NCBI RefSeq assembly: GCF_900130045.1
Contig: NZ_FQXT01000002.1
Coordinates: 372,001 to 436,000 of the forward strand
Length of the DNA: 64,000 bases
Direction: 5' to 3'
Source of the DNA: Leeuwenhoekiella palythoae
GTDB taxonomy: Bacteria > Bacteroidota > Bacteroidia > Flavobacteriales > Flavobacteriaceae
Shown: positions 25,817 to 33,740 of the stretch, in pieces
How the letters are laid out: each line of letters opens with the position of its first letter
Numbering within the stretch: position 1 is the first letter of the stretch
Position numbers and translations under genes: made by a program
The notes under the pieces: generated by a model
Told to the model about the DNA's origin: nothing
What the model saw: the letters and a program-made list of their open reading frames with translations, nothing else
The model's database searches: none

Positions 25817-26742
25817 TGAAAAGAAGAAGTTTTATACAAAAAGGAGCCCTAAGTGGTTCCTTTTTGGCTTTAGGAGGGCCCGAACTATTTGCGATGCAAC
25901 ATAGGCTTGCCGCTATGCCTAAACATCACTTCAACTTAAACTATGCTCCACATTTGGGTATGTTTAAGAATCTGGCAGGCGATGATCCTATAGCTCAAAT
26001 TAATTTTATGGCAGATCAGGGCTTTACCGCATTTGAAGATAACGAAATGCGCAACAGGCCGGTTGATATGCAAAATAAAATAGGTGCTGCATTACAAAAG
26101 CATTCTATGCAAATGGGCGTGTTTGTAGCGCACAAGATCTATTGGACCGCCCCAAATCTCACCAGCGGTAAACAAGATCTAAGAGCAGAATTCTTAGCCG
26201 ATATTGAAGCATCAATTGAAGTTGCTAAGCGGGTAAATGCGAAATGGATGACCGTTGTGCCGGGTTACGTTGATATGACTCAGGATATCAATTACCAAAC
26301 CGCACACGTGGTAGAAAGTCTAAGGCAAGCTTCGGCTTTGTTAGAACCACACGGTCTAACTATGGTTTTAGAGCCGCTTAACTTTTTTAATCATCCCGGT
26401 TTATTTTTGAAAGAAAGTCCGCAGGCGTATCAAATTTGTAAAGCAGTTGACAGTCCTGCTTGTAAAATATTATTTGATGTGTATCATCAGCAAATTCAGG
26501 AAGGAAACCTGATTCCTAATATTGATGCGTGTTGGGAGGAAATCGGCTATTTTCAGATGGGAGACAACCCGGGGAGAAAAGAGCCTACAACTGGTGAGAT
26601 CAATTACAAAAACATTTTTAAGCACATACATAAAAAAGGTTTTAAAGGAGTCTTAGGGATGGAGCACGGCAATTCAATGCCTGGTCCAAAAGGAGAGCAG
26701 GCGGTGATTGATGCTTATGTGAGTTGCGACGATTTCCTTTAG
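25816..26742 (+). CDS. Tat-exported hydroxypyruvate-isomerase-like protein
   Basis: 308 residues. Tat signal MKRRSFIQKGALSGS with a hydrophobic core and likely cleavage near residue 27 (LFAMQ). The mature part is a hydroxypyruvate isomerase-like TIM barrel: MVLEPLNFFNHPG and ILFDVYHQQIQEGNL carry the expected Glu and Asp/His metal ligands, and GVLGMEHGNSMPG the final Glu. It is translationally coupled to the small subunit (TAATG). An exported isomerase directly after a periplasmic sugar oxidase suggests it works on the oxidised sugar; substrate unknown. The stop is followed one base later by the remnant of the convergent ASCH gene. Confidence 0.85.
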   Translation: MKRRSFIQKGALSGSFLALGGPELFAMQHRLAAMPKHHFNLNYAPHLGMFKNLAGDDPIAQINFMADQGFTAFEDNEMRNRPVDMQNKIGAALQKHSMQMGVFVAHKIYWTAPNLTSGKQDLRAEFLADIEASIEVAKRVNAKWMTVVPGYVDMTQDINYQTAHVVESLRQASALLEPHGLTMVLEPLNFFNHPGLFLKESPQAYQICKAVDSPACKILFDVYHQQIQEGNLIPNIDACWEEIGYFQMGDNPGRKEPTTGEINYKNIFKHIHKKGFKGVLGMEHGNSMPGPKGEQAVIDAYVSCDDFL

Positions 26743-26743
26743 A

Positions 26744-27211
26744 TCAGGGATAGAGCGTTACAAACTGTTCACATACAATAGGCATTTCCTCATCAAATGA
26801 GTCGGGTGAATTTTGCATTTCCCGAGTGTAAAACGCTTGGTGAACTTTTTTCTAATAGGCTAGAGAACCATCACCTTCCCCTTCAATCTTGGAAAATTCT
26901 GAGGTTACTTGATTAAAAGGAACCAGATCGATTTGTGTGGTTTTAATTACCGCAACTGCGTTTCCGTCCCAATCGGTAACAATGTTGAGATCATTTATTT
27001 CAGGAAGAGATTCCTTATGGGTTTCAAACCACCACAGCGAAGTAGCCGTGGCTTGTTTGATTCTTTTCAATACTAAATGGGCACAAGTATTTGCATCCTT
27101 TTCATTATCGCAGAAGTAAAAGGAAGGCGGAATATTATTGTCGCGATACTCAGGATGTTCATTGGTAAATGCGTCCCAGAGCTTTTTAATTGAAGATTGA
27201 ATCTTACCCAT
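26744..27211 (-). pseudogene. ASCH-domain (YhfF-like) gene broken by one TAG
   Basis: The frame from ATG 27211 gives 119 residues ending ...EGEGDGSLAY and then TAG (26852-26854). Read past it, the same frame continues for 35 more codons (KKVHQAFYTREMQNSPDS... to VCEQFVTLYP) and ends with TGA at 26744-26746. The continuation is the normal C-terminus of YhfF-type ASCH proteins, in which Tyr-Trp precedes the basic/His helix, so TAG probably replaces TGG. The intact family member would be about 155 residues and is an RNA-binding PUA-like fold. One substitution (or a sequencing error) separates it from an open gene. Whether the 119-residue product works is doubtful, because the last strand and helix are lost. 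Confidence 0.8.
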
Positions 27212-27224
27212 AAATTCTAAAGAT

Positions 27225-27252
27225 AAAAGGCTTCCGGAAACGGAAGCCTTTT
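27225..27252 (-). terminator. Terminator of the trehalase gene
   Basis: Perfect 12-bp stem (27225-27236 with 27241-27252) closing a GAAA/TTTC loop, with T's on the minus strand. It starts 3 bases after the trehalase stop and 13 bases before the ASCH remnant. Confidence 0.85.
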
Positions 27253-27255
27253 AGA

Positions 27256-28851
27256 TTATTTCTTCAAGTCAAGATAGACTCCGTTAGTCCACCCGAAGCC
27301 ATCTTGAGTAGGATATTCTCCACCTCCGGCGACGAGGGTGGTATCGATCACATTGTATTTTTCCAGCATTTTACCGGTGCGTTTATAAACGCGGTCATTG
27401 AGGTGTAACCAGCGGCTGGTAATCTCATTAGCAAGATCGTTCAATCCGTAGGTTTGCAGTCCTCTAATCGCTAACCATTGATGTGGAGGCCAGCCATTAG
27501 GGCTGTCCCATTGTTGCTTGTTATTGATCAGCGAGGTGACTAAACCGCCCGGCTTAAGAAACTGACTTTCTAAAGTTGTAGCAACGTGTTCTGCTTGCTG
27601 CGGAGAGGCTACTTTAAAATATAAAGGGTAGACCATCGCCAAAGAAAGTATCGGCGACAGGGCTTCGGCTTTTAAGTCATAGTCAGTGTACGTTTGTTGC
27701 GTTGCATCCCATAACCACTTGTCAATGGCGTCTTTGCGGGAAGCCGCAGCTTTCACCATTTGCTCAGCGCCTTCTACATCGTCTGCATACCGGCGCACTT
27801 TGGCCAAAGTTTGCTCTAAGTTATACATCAGCGCATTCAAATCTACCGGAACAATTTGCGTGGTTTGTATCGTGCTTATCTTGTTAGGATCTGCAAACCA
27901 TCTGCTGCTAAAATCCCAACCGCTTTCACAAGCCGCAGCTATGTTGAGGTAAACTTCGTGGGCGTCGCGATCAGCTTCTTGAGCAGTGGTAATGTCTTCA
28001 AAATAACTTTCTGCACGCGGTGTTTGCGTATTACTAAAATAACGGTTCAAAACGTGACCGTCGGGCATTTTTACAACGCGCGCTTCGGTTTCAGAAGGGT
28101 TAATACTTTGTGCGCCTTTCATCCAGAATGCATACTCCTTTTCTAGAACATCGTGGTATTTTAGATAGACGCTTTTTTCCTCTTTGATCTCTGCCAAAAG
28201 ATTTACCATTTCTGCAAAAAACGGCGGCTGCGAGCGCCCTAAATAATAGGTGCGATTTCCGTTGGGGATAAAGCCAATGGTATTGATCTGATAGGCAAAA
28301 TTGTCAAGAATATTTTCGATGAGATCAATTTCTCCGGCTTCTTTGAGCCCTAATAAAATAAAATAACTATCCCAATAATACACCTCTTGAAACCTTCCGC
28401 CGGGAACGATATATGCATTAGGTAAAGCGATTCTTGAGCCGTTTTCAACACTATCTGCGTCACGCTTTAGATATGACCACAATGCGTTAATATGCTCTTC
28501 GGTAGTACGGGTAGTGTCTGCTTCAAAACCTGAGGTTGGCGTGACCGGTAATGTGAAATGTTCTAAAACAAAAGCCTCCAGATCAAAATCTGGCTGCTCT
28601 TTTTGCTCTTGATACTTCTCAAGAATTTTCTCTGAAGGAATTTTGGGTTCACAGTCCACAAAAGTTTTTCCATCTGCAAAAACGTGATTGGTTTGTACAG
28701 CGACCAGAAGTTCACCATAGCGGTCAATGGGGTTGAGGTCTTTATCTGGAAATTGTGTTGTGGATACCGCGGTATCTTGCTGCTCGTTTTTACAAGAAGA
28801 AACAAAAATCATTGCTAGGAGGACGAATATTTTAGAATAAGATTTAACCAT
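27256..28851 (-). CDS. treA: Lipoprotein alpha,alpha-trehalase (GH37)
   Basis: 531 residues from ATG 28851 (MVKSYSKIFVLLAMIFVSSC). This start makes a good lipoprotein signal with lipobox VSSC; the in-frame ATG at 28890 only adds a non-signal stretch. Both trehalase signatures are present: PGGRFQEVYYWDSYF (near residue 160) and QQWDSPNGWPPHQW (near 455). It splits trehalose into two glucoses, probably in the periplasm or at the outer membrane. It stands next to the sugar-oxidation locus but on its own transcript with a terminator, so a link to that pathway is only suggestive. Confidence 0.92.
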   Translation of the reverse strand: MVKSYSKIFVLLAMIFVSSCKNEQQDTAVSTTQFPDKDLNPIDRYGELLVAVQTNHVFADGKTFVDCEPKIPSEKILEKYQEQKEQPDFDLEAFVLEHFTLPVTPTSGFEADTTRTTEEHINALWSYLKRDADSVENGSRIALPNAYIVPGGRFQEVYYWDSYFILLGLKEAGEIDLIENILDNFAYQINTIGFIPNGNRTYYLGRSQPPFFAEMVNLLAEIKEEKSVYLKYHDVLEKEYAFWMKGAQSINPSETEARVVKMPDGHVLNRYFSNTQTPRAESYFEDITTAQEADRDAHEVYLNIAAACESGWDFSSRWFADPNKISTIQTTQIVPVDLNALMYNLEQTLAKVRRYADDVEGAEQMVKAAASRKDAIDKWLWDATQQTYTDYDLKAEALSPILSLAMVYPLYFKVASPQQAEHVATTLESQFLKPGGLVTSLINNKQQWDSPNGWPPHQWLAIRGLQTYGLNDLANEITSRWLHLNDRVYKRTGKMLEKYNVIDTTLVAGGGEYPTQDGFGWTNGVYLDLKK

Positions 28852-28873
28852 AACATTTACTCGATTTTCGAGG

Positions 28874-28975
28874 TTTATTGGCGCTGCCAAAAAGTTTAAA
28901 AGTCAGAGGCTTGCCTTAAAATTGAAAATTTATTTCTACCGAATGTCTCAAGGGTTTGCTCTGGGGTAGTTTACT
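28874..28975. repeat. Dispersed intergenic repeat, copy R1
   Basis: Starts TTTATTGGCGCTGCCAA and ends CTGGGGTAGTTTACT. It shares its first 17 bases exactly and its last ~35 bases closely with copy R2 (31803-31917). It lies just 5' of the trehalase gene. A palindrome CTCGATTTTCGAG (28860-28872) abuts it. Confidence 0.75.
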
Positions 28976-29004
28976 GCTCTAAGGCATTTTACTAAATAAG
29001 CTAA

Positions 29005-29048
29005 AAGCGCCCAAAAAATTATCTGAATCGATAAGTTTTTGGGCGCTT
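29005..29048. other. Long imperfect hairpin between azurin and trehalase genes
   Basis: AAGCGCCCAAAAA at 29005-29017 pairs with TTTTTGGGCGCTT at 29036-29048, and inside it TTATC pairs with GATAA. This gives about 18 pairs with one mismatch and a 6-base loop. No T-run follows on the minus strand, so it may stabilise the azurin mRNA end rather than terminate. Confidence 0.5.
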
Positions 29049-29051
29049 AAA

Positions 29052-29107
29052 TTATTGGCATCGCTAAAAGGTTTTAATCCTCGCAGCTTGCCATAAGGTT
29101 CTTTACT
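29052..29107. repeat. Dispersed intergenic repeat, short copy R4
   Basis: Opens TTATTGGCATCGCTAAAAGG, almost identical to copy R3, and closes with a GGTTCTTTACT end like R1/R2. About half the length of the others, so probably internally deleted. Confidence 0.55.
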
Positions 29108-29117
29108 GAGAATCGGG

Positions 29118-29630
29118 TTATTCTACGATGAATTTACCTTTCATTACACTATAATGCCCTGGGAAGCTACAGATAAAGTCATACGTTCCTGGTGCCGGTG
29201 GGTCGAACTCAATTGTGTCAGACTGGCCACCGCCAAGCATTTTAGTATGTACGATTACCGCGTCTGTATCTTGAGGAATATATGCATTATCTCGTGCTGC
29301 TGAAGCTTTAGCGCCAAAAGCAGGAATTTCGGTTCCTTGGGTTAAAAGCACAAAATTATGCCCCATAACTTCCACGGCTTGTTTACCGGTGTGGCGCAAG
29401 GTTAGTTTTACCTTTTTGCCGGCAGGAACGCGAATTTCATTTTTATCAAATTGCATCATATCTGTTGCAAGAAGTACTACTTCAGTAACATTCTCATCAG
29501 ATTTTTTTGAAGTTGAAGAAGAATTGGAACCTATTTTAACCGTCTCTTTTTCTTCTTTCTTTTTATCGTCTCCGCAGTTTACTAATATTAGCGAAAGCGC
29601 AAAAAGAAGTGTGATTTTTAAAGTTTTCAT
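29118..29630 (-). CDS. Azurin-like cupredoxin lipoprotein
   Basis: 170 residues. Lipobox LVNC (Cys19), a Lys/Glu/Ser linker (20-48), then an azurin domain. The type 1 copper ligands are all visible: His91 in MGHNFVL, Cys154, His159 and Met163 in CSFPGHYSVMKG, with the azurin spacing C-x4-H-x3-M. It should be a membrane-tethered periplasmic electron carrier. It sits about 2.4 kb beyond the GMC dehydrogenase operon, which needs an acceptor and has no cytochrome gene beside it. That makes it a candidate partner, though azurins also serve oxidases and nitrite reductase. Single-gene unit. Confidence 0.92.
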   Translation of the reverse strand: MKTLKITLLFALSLILVNCGDDKKKEEKETVKIGSNSSSTSKKSDENVTEVVLLATDMMQFDKNEIRVPAGKKVKLTLRHTGKQAVEVMGHNFVLLTQGTEIPAFGAKASAARDNAYIPQDTDAVIVHTKMLGGGQSDTIEFDPPAPGTYDFICSFPGHYSVMKGKFIVE

Positions 29631-29699
29631 TAGAAATTGTTTAGATAAATGCTAATATACACAAGTTCTACCCGCACTGCAACAGTATTTTTGGGCTTT

Positions 29700-30668
29700 T
29701 TAGTCTAAATACTTTTGAAAAAACTGCAAGGTGCGATGTTCACAATAGGTATGCTCTTGATTTTCAATAAATCCTACGTGACCGCCAAACGCGGGGGTTT
29801 CTAAAAAAAGGAGTTCGCTTTGAGAAGCTTCTTCAGTAGGGTAGCATTTTTCGTTTAAAAATGAATCGTCTAAAGCATTGATTAGCAAAGTAGGAACTTC
29901 AATTTGTGGTAAAAATTGCCGACTGCTACTTTTAGTATAATAATCAAGCGCATCTGTAAAGCCATTAGCCGGAGCGGTGTATAGTTCGTCAAAAAGCATC
30001 AAGGATTTGATTTTACGATGATTTTCTTTGCTTAATTCGTTAGGAAAAACCTTCAGTTTAGCTTGATATTTCTTTCTAAGATCTTTTAAGAAAGACCAGC
30101 GATACACCCAGTTTTTTCGTTGTTCTAAGGCACCTAAAGAATCATACAAATCTACCGGAGTTGATACTGCAACCGCAGCAGTAATACAGCCCGGACGATT
30201 TCGGTTTTCGCCTAAATATTTCAGAATTAGATTTCCGCCAAGGCTAAATCCGCACAGAAAGAGTTGGTGGTATTTTTGTTTAGTAAGAATGTAATTAACA
30301 ACATCACTAAGATCTTCAGAAGCGCCCGAATGGTACGAGCGTATTTTAGAGTTGTCTTCCCCGCTGCAACCTCGTAGGTTGATGGATGCGCAGTCAAAGC
30401 CGTTGGAATTGAGAATGCGGGCTGTACCCTGCATATAAGGTCGTTTTGCGTGACCTTCTAAACCGTGAACGATGATCGCAATTTTTTGAGTAGATCGCTC
30501 TGGCGCAAAACTAAAATCGATATCCAGAAAGTCGCCATCACTCAAAGCGATGCGTTCGCGTTCATAAGTTAAGCCTCTGATCTTTCTGATTTTTGCAGCG
30601 TAAATGGTGTTAAAATGACCATTGGTAAAAGGAACTCTTGGCTTGTATGACGAAGCGATTATAGGCAT
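29700..30668 (-). CDS. YheT-family alpha/beta hydrolase
   Basis: 322 residues, cytoplasmic. The opening PRVPFTNGHFNTIYA and the VHGLEGHAKRPYMQ oxyanion segment are diagnostic of the YheT/EMB8 family. The nucleophile is the Ser of GFSLGGN (about residue 148), the acid is likely the Asp in NALDDSFL, and the base is the His in GGHVGFIE. These enzymes hydrolyse esters of uncertain nature. The ATG overlaps the bestrophin stop by one base, so they are co-translated. Confidence 0.9.
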   Translation of the reverse strand: MPIIASSYKPRVPFTNGHFNTIYAAKIRKIRGLTYERERIALSDGDFLDIDFSFAPERSTQKIAIIVHGLEGHAKRPYMQGTARILNSNGFDCASINLRGCSGEDNSKIRSYHSGASEDLSDVVNYILTKQKYHQLFLCGFSLGGNLILKYLGENRNRPGCITAAVAVSTPVDLYDSLGALEQRKNWVYRWSFLKDLRKKYQAKLKVFPNELSKENHRKIKSLMLFDELYTAPANGFTDALDYYTKSSSRQFLPQIEVPTLLINALDDSFLNEKCYPTEEASQSELLFLETPAFGGHVGFIENQEHTYCEHRTLQFFQKYLD

Positions 30669-31690
30669 TAGTATAAAATATCGTCTTTAGGTTCTATTCC
30701 TGCGGGTAGATCTTCTTCATCCAGCATATCGCGCAAATCAATTTCTATGGTACGGCAAAGCGCAGTCATAGGTACGTCATTTGCTTTTCCTTCAAAAGGG
30801 TCTTCACTAGCATCGCCTACATATTCCATCGTGGTGAAAATCCACATGATCAGAATTGTAAACGGGATCATTTGTAAAAACATAATAGAAATTTGCTGTG
30901 ATGGATGCACAGTATCTGTCACGTGATTTTCAAAAATATTGAGCAAGCCTAAAGGCAGCAACAACACAAATATCCATGTAAATACTTTTGAGAAATACCC
31001 GTATTGTCTGGGGAACGGAGTGTTTTTGATGCGTTCACACATACCTTGAAAGTCATAGAATTTGGCTAAAGCTTCTTGCAATTGCATCTCTTGGAAACCA
31101 TCTATCACACCGTCTTTGCGTAAGCGTTGTACGATCAAACCCTGATTTTTAATAAGGTGTGTTGCGGGATTTACCCTTTTTTTAATTTCATCGTATTCCT
31201 CGTGACCTACAAATTGATAGGCTTGATTGCTCTCAATATTACGCTCGTTATGACGGTCAAATAGCCGTTCTACATACCGGCCTTCTTGTAACGTCCAAGA
31301 TCTGGGCTGTCTTAGTTGTACGCGTAGCGCATTAAGCCAGGCGATATGCCTATAGATCAGATCGCGTTTGATTTCCTTTTCGGCTTCTGCGTCATCTAAT
31401 TTTATAAGGCTCAGCGTACGAATTCCCCAAGTACGACTCCAGTTAACGATCATTCCCCAAATTTTTCGGCCTTCCCAAAAACGATCGTAACTCTGACTGT
31501 TTTTAAAACCCAAATAAAAAGAAACCGCAATACCAATCACGGTAAGAGGTTCAAACGGGATGTCTATATCTTCAAAGCCTAAATCGTGGTATGCATAAAA
31601 TATAACCAGAGAATAAATGAGGAAGAAGATCAGGTTGCGCCAGGTTAGACGTATGATGAGTTTCCAGCTTATATTCCTTTTAATCAGCAT
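30668..31690 (-). CDS. Bestrophin family anion channel
   Basis: 340 residues. Opening MLIKRNISWKLIIRLTWRNLIFF, then the conserved GIAVSFYLGFKNSQSYDRFWEGRKIWG, which is the bestrophin neck and pore helix region. Four membrane segments (about 14-32, 42-62, 245-265, 275-297) agree with bacterial bestrophins, which form pentameric anion or cation channels. A proton, chloride or bicarbonate role is not decidable here. First gene of a two-gene unit with the YheT hydrolase. Confidence 0.9.
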   Translation of the reverse strand: MLIKRNISWKLIIRLTWRNLIFFLIYSLVIFYAYHDLGFEDIDIPFEPLTVIGIAVSFYLGFKNSQSYDRFWEGRKIWGMIVNWSRTWGIRTLSLIKLDDAEAEKEIKRDLIYRHIAWLNALRVQLRQPRSWTLQEGRYVERLFDRHNERNIESNQAYQFVGHEEYDEIKKRVNPATHLIKNQGLIVQRLRKDGVIDGFQEMQLQEALAKFYDFQGMCERIKNTPFPRQYGYFSKVFTWIFVLLLPLGLLNIFENHVTDTVHPSQQISIMFLQMIPFTILIMWIFTTMEYVGDASEDPFEGKANDVPMTALCRTIEIDLRDMLDEEDLPAGIEPKDDILY

Positions 31691-31787
31691 AAAGTTCTAT
31701 TTGAGATTTAAAGATAAATGTAAACAAGAGAACAGCTCATCGTATTAAGGGAATTTTAAAATATTATGCGCGCATAAGGCTTTTAGG

Positions 31788-31795
31788 TATCTTTG
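31788..31795 (+). promoter_or_regulatory. Candidate -7 box ahead of repeat copy R2
   Basis: TATCTTTG matches TAnnTTTG. The predicted start, about 31802, coincides with the first base of repeat R2, so the repeat would be the 5' untranslated region of the thioesterase gene. Confidence 0.35.
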
Positions 31796-31802
31796 CTCAA
31801 AA

Positions 31803-31917
31803 TTTATTGGCGCTGCCAAGGAATTGATTATGCAGTCCCAAAAACTATCGGGATGCCTCGAAATTGAAATTTTGTTTTCAACTAATGCCTCACGAGTTTG
31901 CCCTGAGGTAGTTTACT
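31803..31917. repeat. Dispersed intergenic repeat, copy R2
   Basis: 115 bases opening TTTATTGGCGCTGCCAA and closing CTGAGGTAGTTTACT. With R1 it shares ATTGAAA-TTT in the middle and AATGNCTCANGNGTTTG near the end. It lies between the bestrophin and thioesterase genes, ending 10 bases before the thioesterase ATG. Confidence 0.75.
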
Positions 31918-31926
31918 TTTAAAACT

Positions 31927-32403
31927 ATGTATACTAAAGAATTTGAGATACGCTGGAGTGATATAGATGCAAATAGACATTTAGCGAATAGTGCTTACAT
32001 CAACTTTATGAGTCATACGCGTATGGCTTTTTTGATGGAAAATGGTTTTGGGCAGCGGGAGATGGCCAAGCACAATATTGGCCCGGTGGTGTTTTATGAG
32101 CATATGTATTATTTTAAGGAAGTTTTTGCCGGAAATCCGGTAAAGGTGACGCTTCAATTAAAAGGACTTTCTGAAGACGGGATGTATTTTGAATTCATAC
32201 ATAATTTTTATGATCATAAAGGGCGAAATTTTGCCAGTTGCGAAATGATGGGCGCCTGGATCGATCTTAAAGAACGCAAACTTATTGGTCTGCCGGAAGC
32301 CTTGTTTGTTAATCTTTCCTCCCTAAGTAAAACCGAAAATTTTAAAGTACTTACCAAAGAAGATACACGTAAGTTTGGCAAGAAACCTAAGGATTTAGCT
32401 TAG
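31927..32403 (+). CDS. Acyl-CoA thioesterase, 4HBT hot-dog fold
   Basis: 158 residues. The catalytic Asp region RWSDIDANRHLANSAYINFMSHTR (about 9-32) is typical of 4-hydroxybenzoyl-CoA thioesterase-like enzymes. Strand and helix pattern continue normally. It should release CoA from an acyl-CoA in the cytoplasm; substrate not predictable. Transcribed alone, preceded by repeat R2 in its leader, and overlapping the convergent EamA gene by 4 bases. Confidence 0.88.
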   Translation: MYTKEFEIRWSDIDANRHLANSAYINFMSHTRMAFLMENGFGQREMAKHNIGPVVFYEHMYYFKEVFAGNPVKVTLQLKGLSEDGMYFEFIHNFYDHKGRNFASCEMMGAWIDLKERKLIGLPEALFVNLSSLSKTENFKVLTKEDTRKFGKKPKDLA

Positions 32404-33290
32404 GCGGTTTTCTTTGTTCGGGTAGATAAATAGACTCCTAGAAAAATAAATGCTGCGGCACCTGCGCGAACCCAGCTTAAGTGGTCTGCACCTACAAGAA
32501 CTGCAAATAAGATCGCGATCACCGGTTGCAAATAAATAAAAGCGCCAATGGTTGAAGCTTTAAGCGTTTTGAGCGCGTACAGATTTAAAAGATAGGTAGA
32601 AAAAGTAGTGCCCACCACTACAAATACCATCACCCAAATAGCTTTTGCCGGTAGATTGAGCCAGTCTACAGCAGTGAACTCAGTAAGTGTAAAAGGGAGG
32701 TTTAAAAGCACTCCAATAAGAAACAGCCACTTCATCAACGTGATCGTGCTGTACTTGTTGCTAATAGGTTTTACCAGAATCAAATAAACGGCGTAAGTCG
32801 CGCCATTTACAAAAAACAACAGATTTCCTAGCGGAATATTAGGTGCATTGGGTTGTTCTGCAGCACCAAACAACACCAATACCAGCGCGCCAAACATCCC
32901 AATGAGGATCCCTATGATCTTAGTTAACCCGATACGCTCTTTTAAAAATAGCGCAGATAAAATGAGTAAAATCACCGGGCTTAACGTGATGATCACCGAG
33001 CTGTTGATGGGTGTAGAAAGGCTTAATCCTTTAAAAAAGGCCAGCATATTTACAAACATGCCAAATACTGCACAGCCCAAAAATCTCCAATAATCAGCAC
33101 GATCGATTTTTTCAGATTTGCTGAAGATACTCAGTAGCCAGAATAGCGCAGAGGCTCCTAAAACGCGTAGTAAAATAAATCCAAAAGCCCCAATGTACAC
33201 CGGCATCACCCCTTTAGCAAGTGTGTGGTTAATTCCGTAGATGGTGCTGGCTCCGGTAGCTGCAGCAAGTGCAAGTACGCGTTGGTTCAT
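32400..33290 (-). CDS. EamA/DMT family permease
   Basis: 296 residues, ten hydrophobic helices in two EamA repeats (about 5-138 and 150-292), the first closing with the usual GILIGMFGALVLVLFG segment. Members move metabolites or amino acids across the inner membrane. Substrate unknown. It lies 8 bases after the ArsC-like gene on the same strand, so probably co-transcribed. Confidence 0.9.
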   Translation of the reverse strand: MNQRVLALAAATGASTIYGINHTLAKGVMPVYIGAFGFILLRVLGASALFWLLSIFSKSEKIDRADYWRFLGCAVFGMFVNMLAFFKGLSLSTPINSSVIITLSPVILLILSALFLKERIGLTKIIGILIGMFGALVLVLFGAAEQPNAPNIPLGNLLFFVNGATYAVYLILVKPISNKYSTITLMKWLFLIGVLLNLPFTLTEFTAVDWLNLPAKAIWVMVFVVVGTTFSTYLLNLYALKTLKASTIGAFIYLQPVIAILFAVLVGADHLSWVRAGAAAFIFLGVYLSTRTKKTA

Positions 33291-33298
33291 AAATGGCT

Positions 33299-33652
33299 TT
33301 AAGGGTGAATAGCTTCTTTAGCGGCGGCAACCGTTTTTTTGCTGTTTCCTATAAAGATCTGATCGTTATTTACAATCACAGGACGCTTTAAAAATGTGTA
33401 ATGCTCCAGAATCAGTTCGGCATAGTTCCCTTCTTCTAGCTTTTCATTGTTTAGACCACGCTCGCGATAGAGTCTGGCGCGTTTGTTAAACAAAGCTTCA
33501 TAACTTTCGCTAAGGTTGTAAAGTTCGTCTAATTGCTCTTCGGTAATAGGATCAGTTTTTATATCCTGCTTGATGAACGCAGAAGGCAATTCGATCTCAT
33601 TCATAATGCGTGTGCAGGTGTCACAAGTAGAGAGGTAATATATTTTTTTCAA
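33299..33652 (-). CDS. ArsC/Spx-family thioredoxin-fold protein
   Basis: 117 residues. The N-terminal CDTC (Cys10, Cys13) in a thioredoxin fold and RPVIVNNDQIFIGNSK near the end identify the arsenate reductase / Spx family. The gene lacks other ars genes around it. The role may be oxidoreductase or regulator rather than arsenate detoxification. Leads the two-gene unit with the EamA permease. Confidence 0.85.
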   Translation of the reverse strand: MKKIYYLSTCDTCTRIMNEIELPSAFIKQDIKTDPITEEQLDELYNLSESYEALFNKRARLYRERGLNNEKLEEGNYAELILEHYTFLKRPVIVNNDQIFIGNSKKTVAAAKEAIHP

Positions 33653-33740
33653 AACTTATATTTTTAGTAATTGAGTAAATTTAGTGGTCTTGTTTACGCT
33701 TGCAAAGTAACCGCTTTTCGGTATAAAAAGGTATTTTTGA

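Noticed and set aside
28852-28890. Upstream start of the trehalase gene
   Set aside because: It puts 13 polar residues ahead of a perfect lipoprotein signal and enters repeat R1.
33299-33652. Arsenate resistance operon
   Set aside because: No arsR, arsB or acr3 next to the ArsC-like gene; Spx/ArsC fold alone does not show arsenate reduction.
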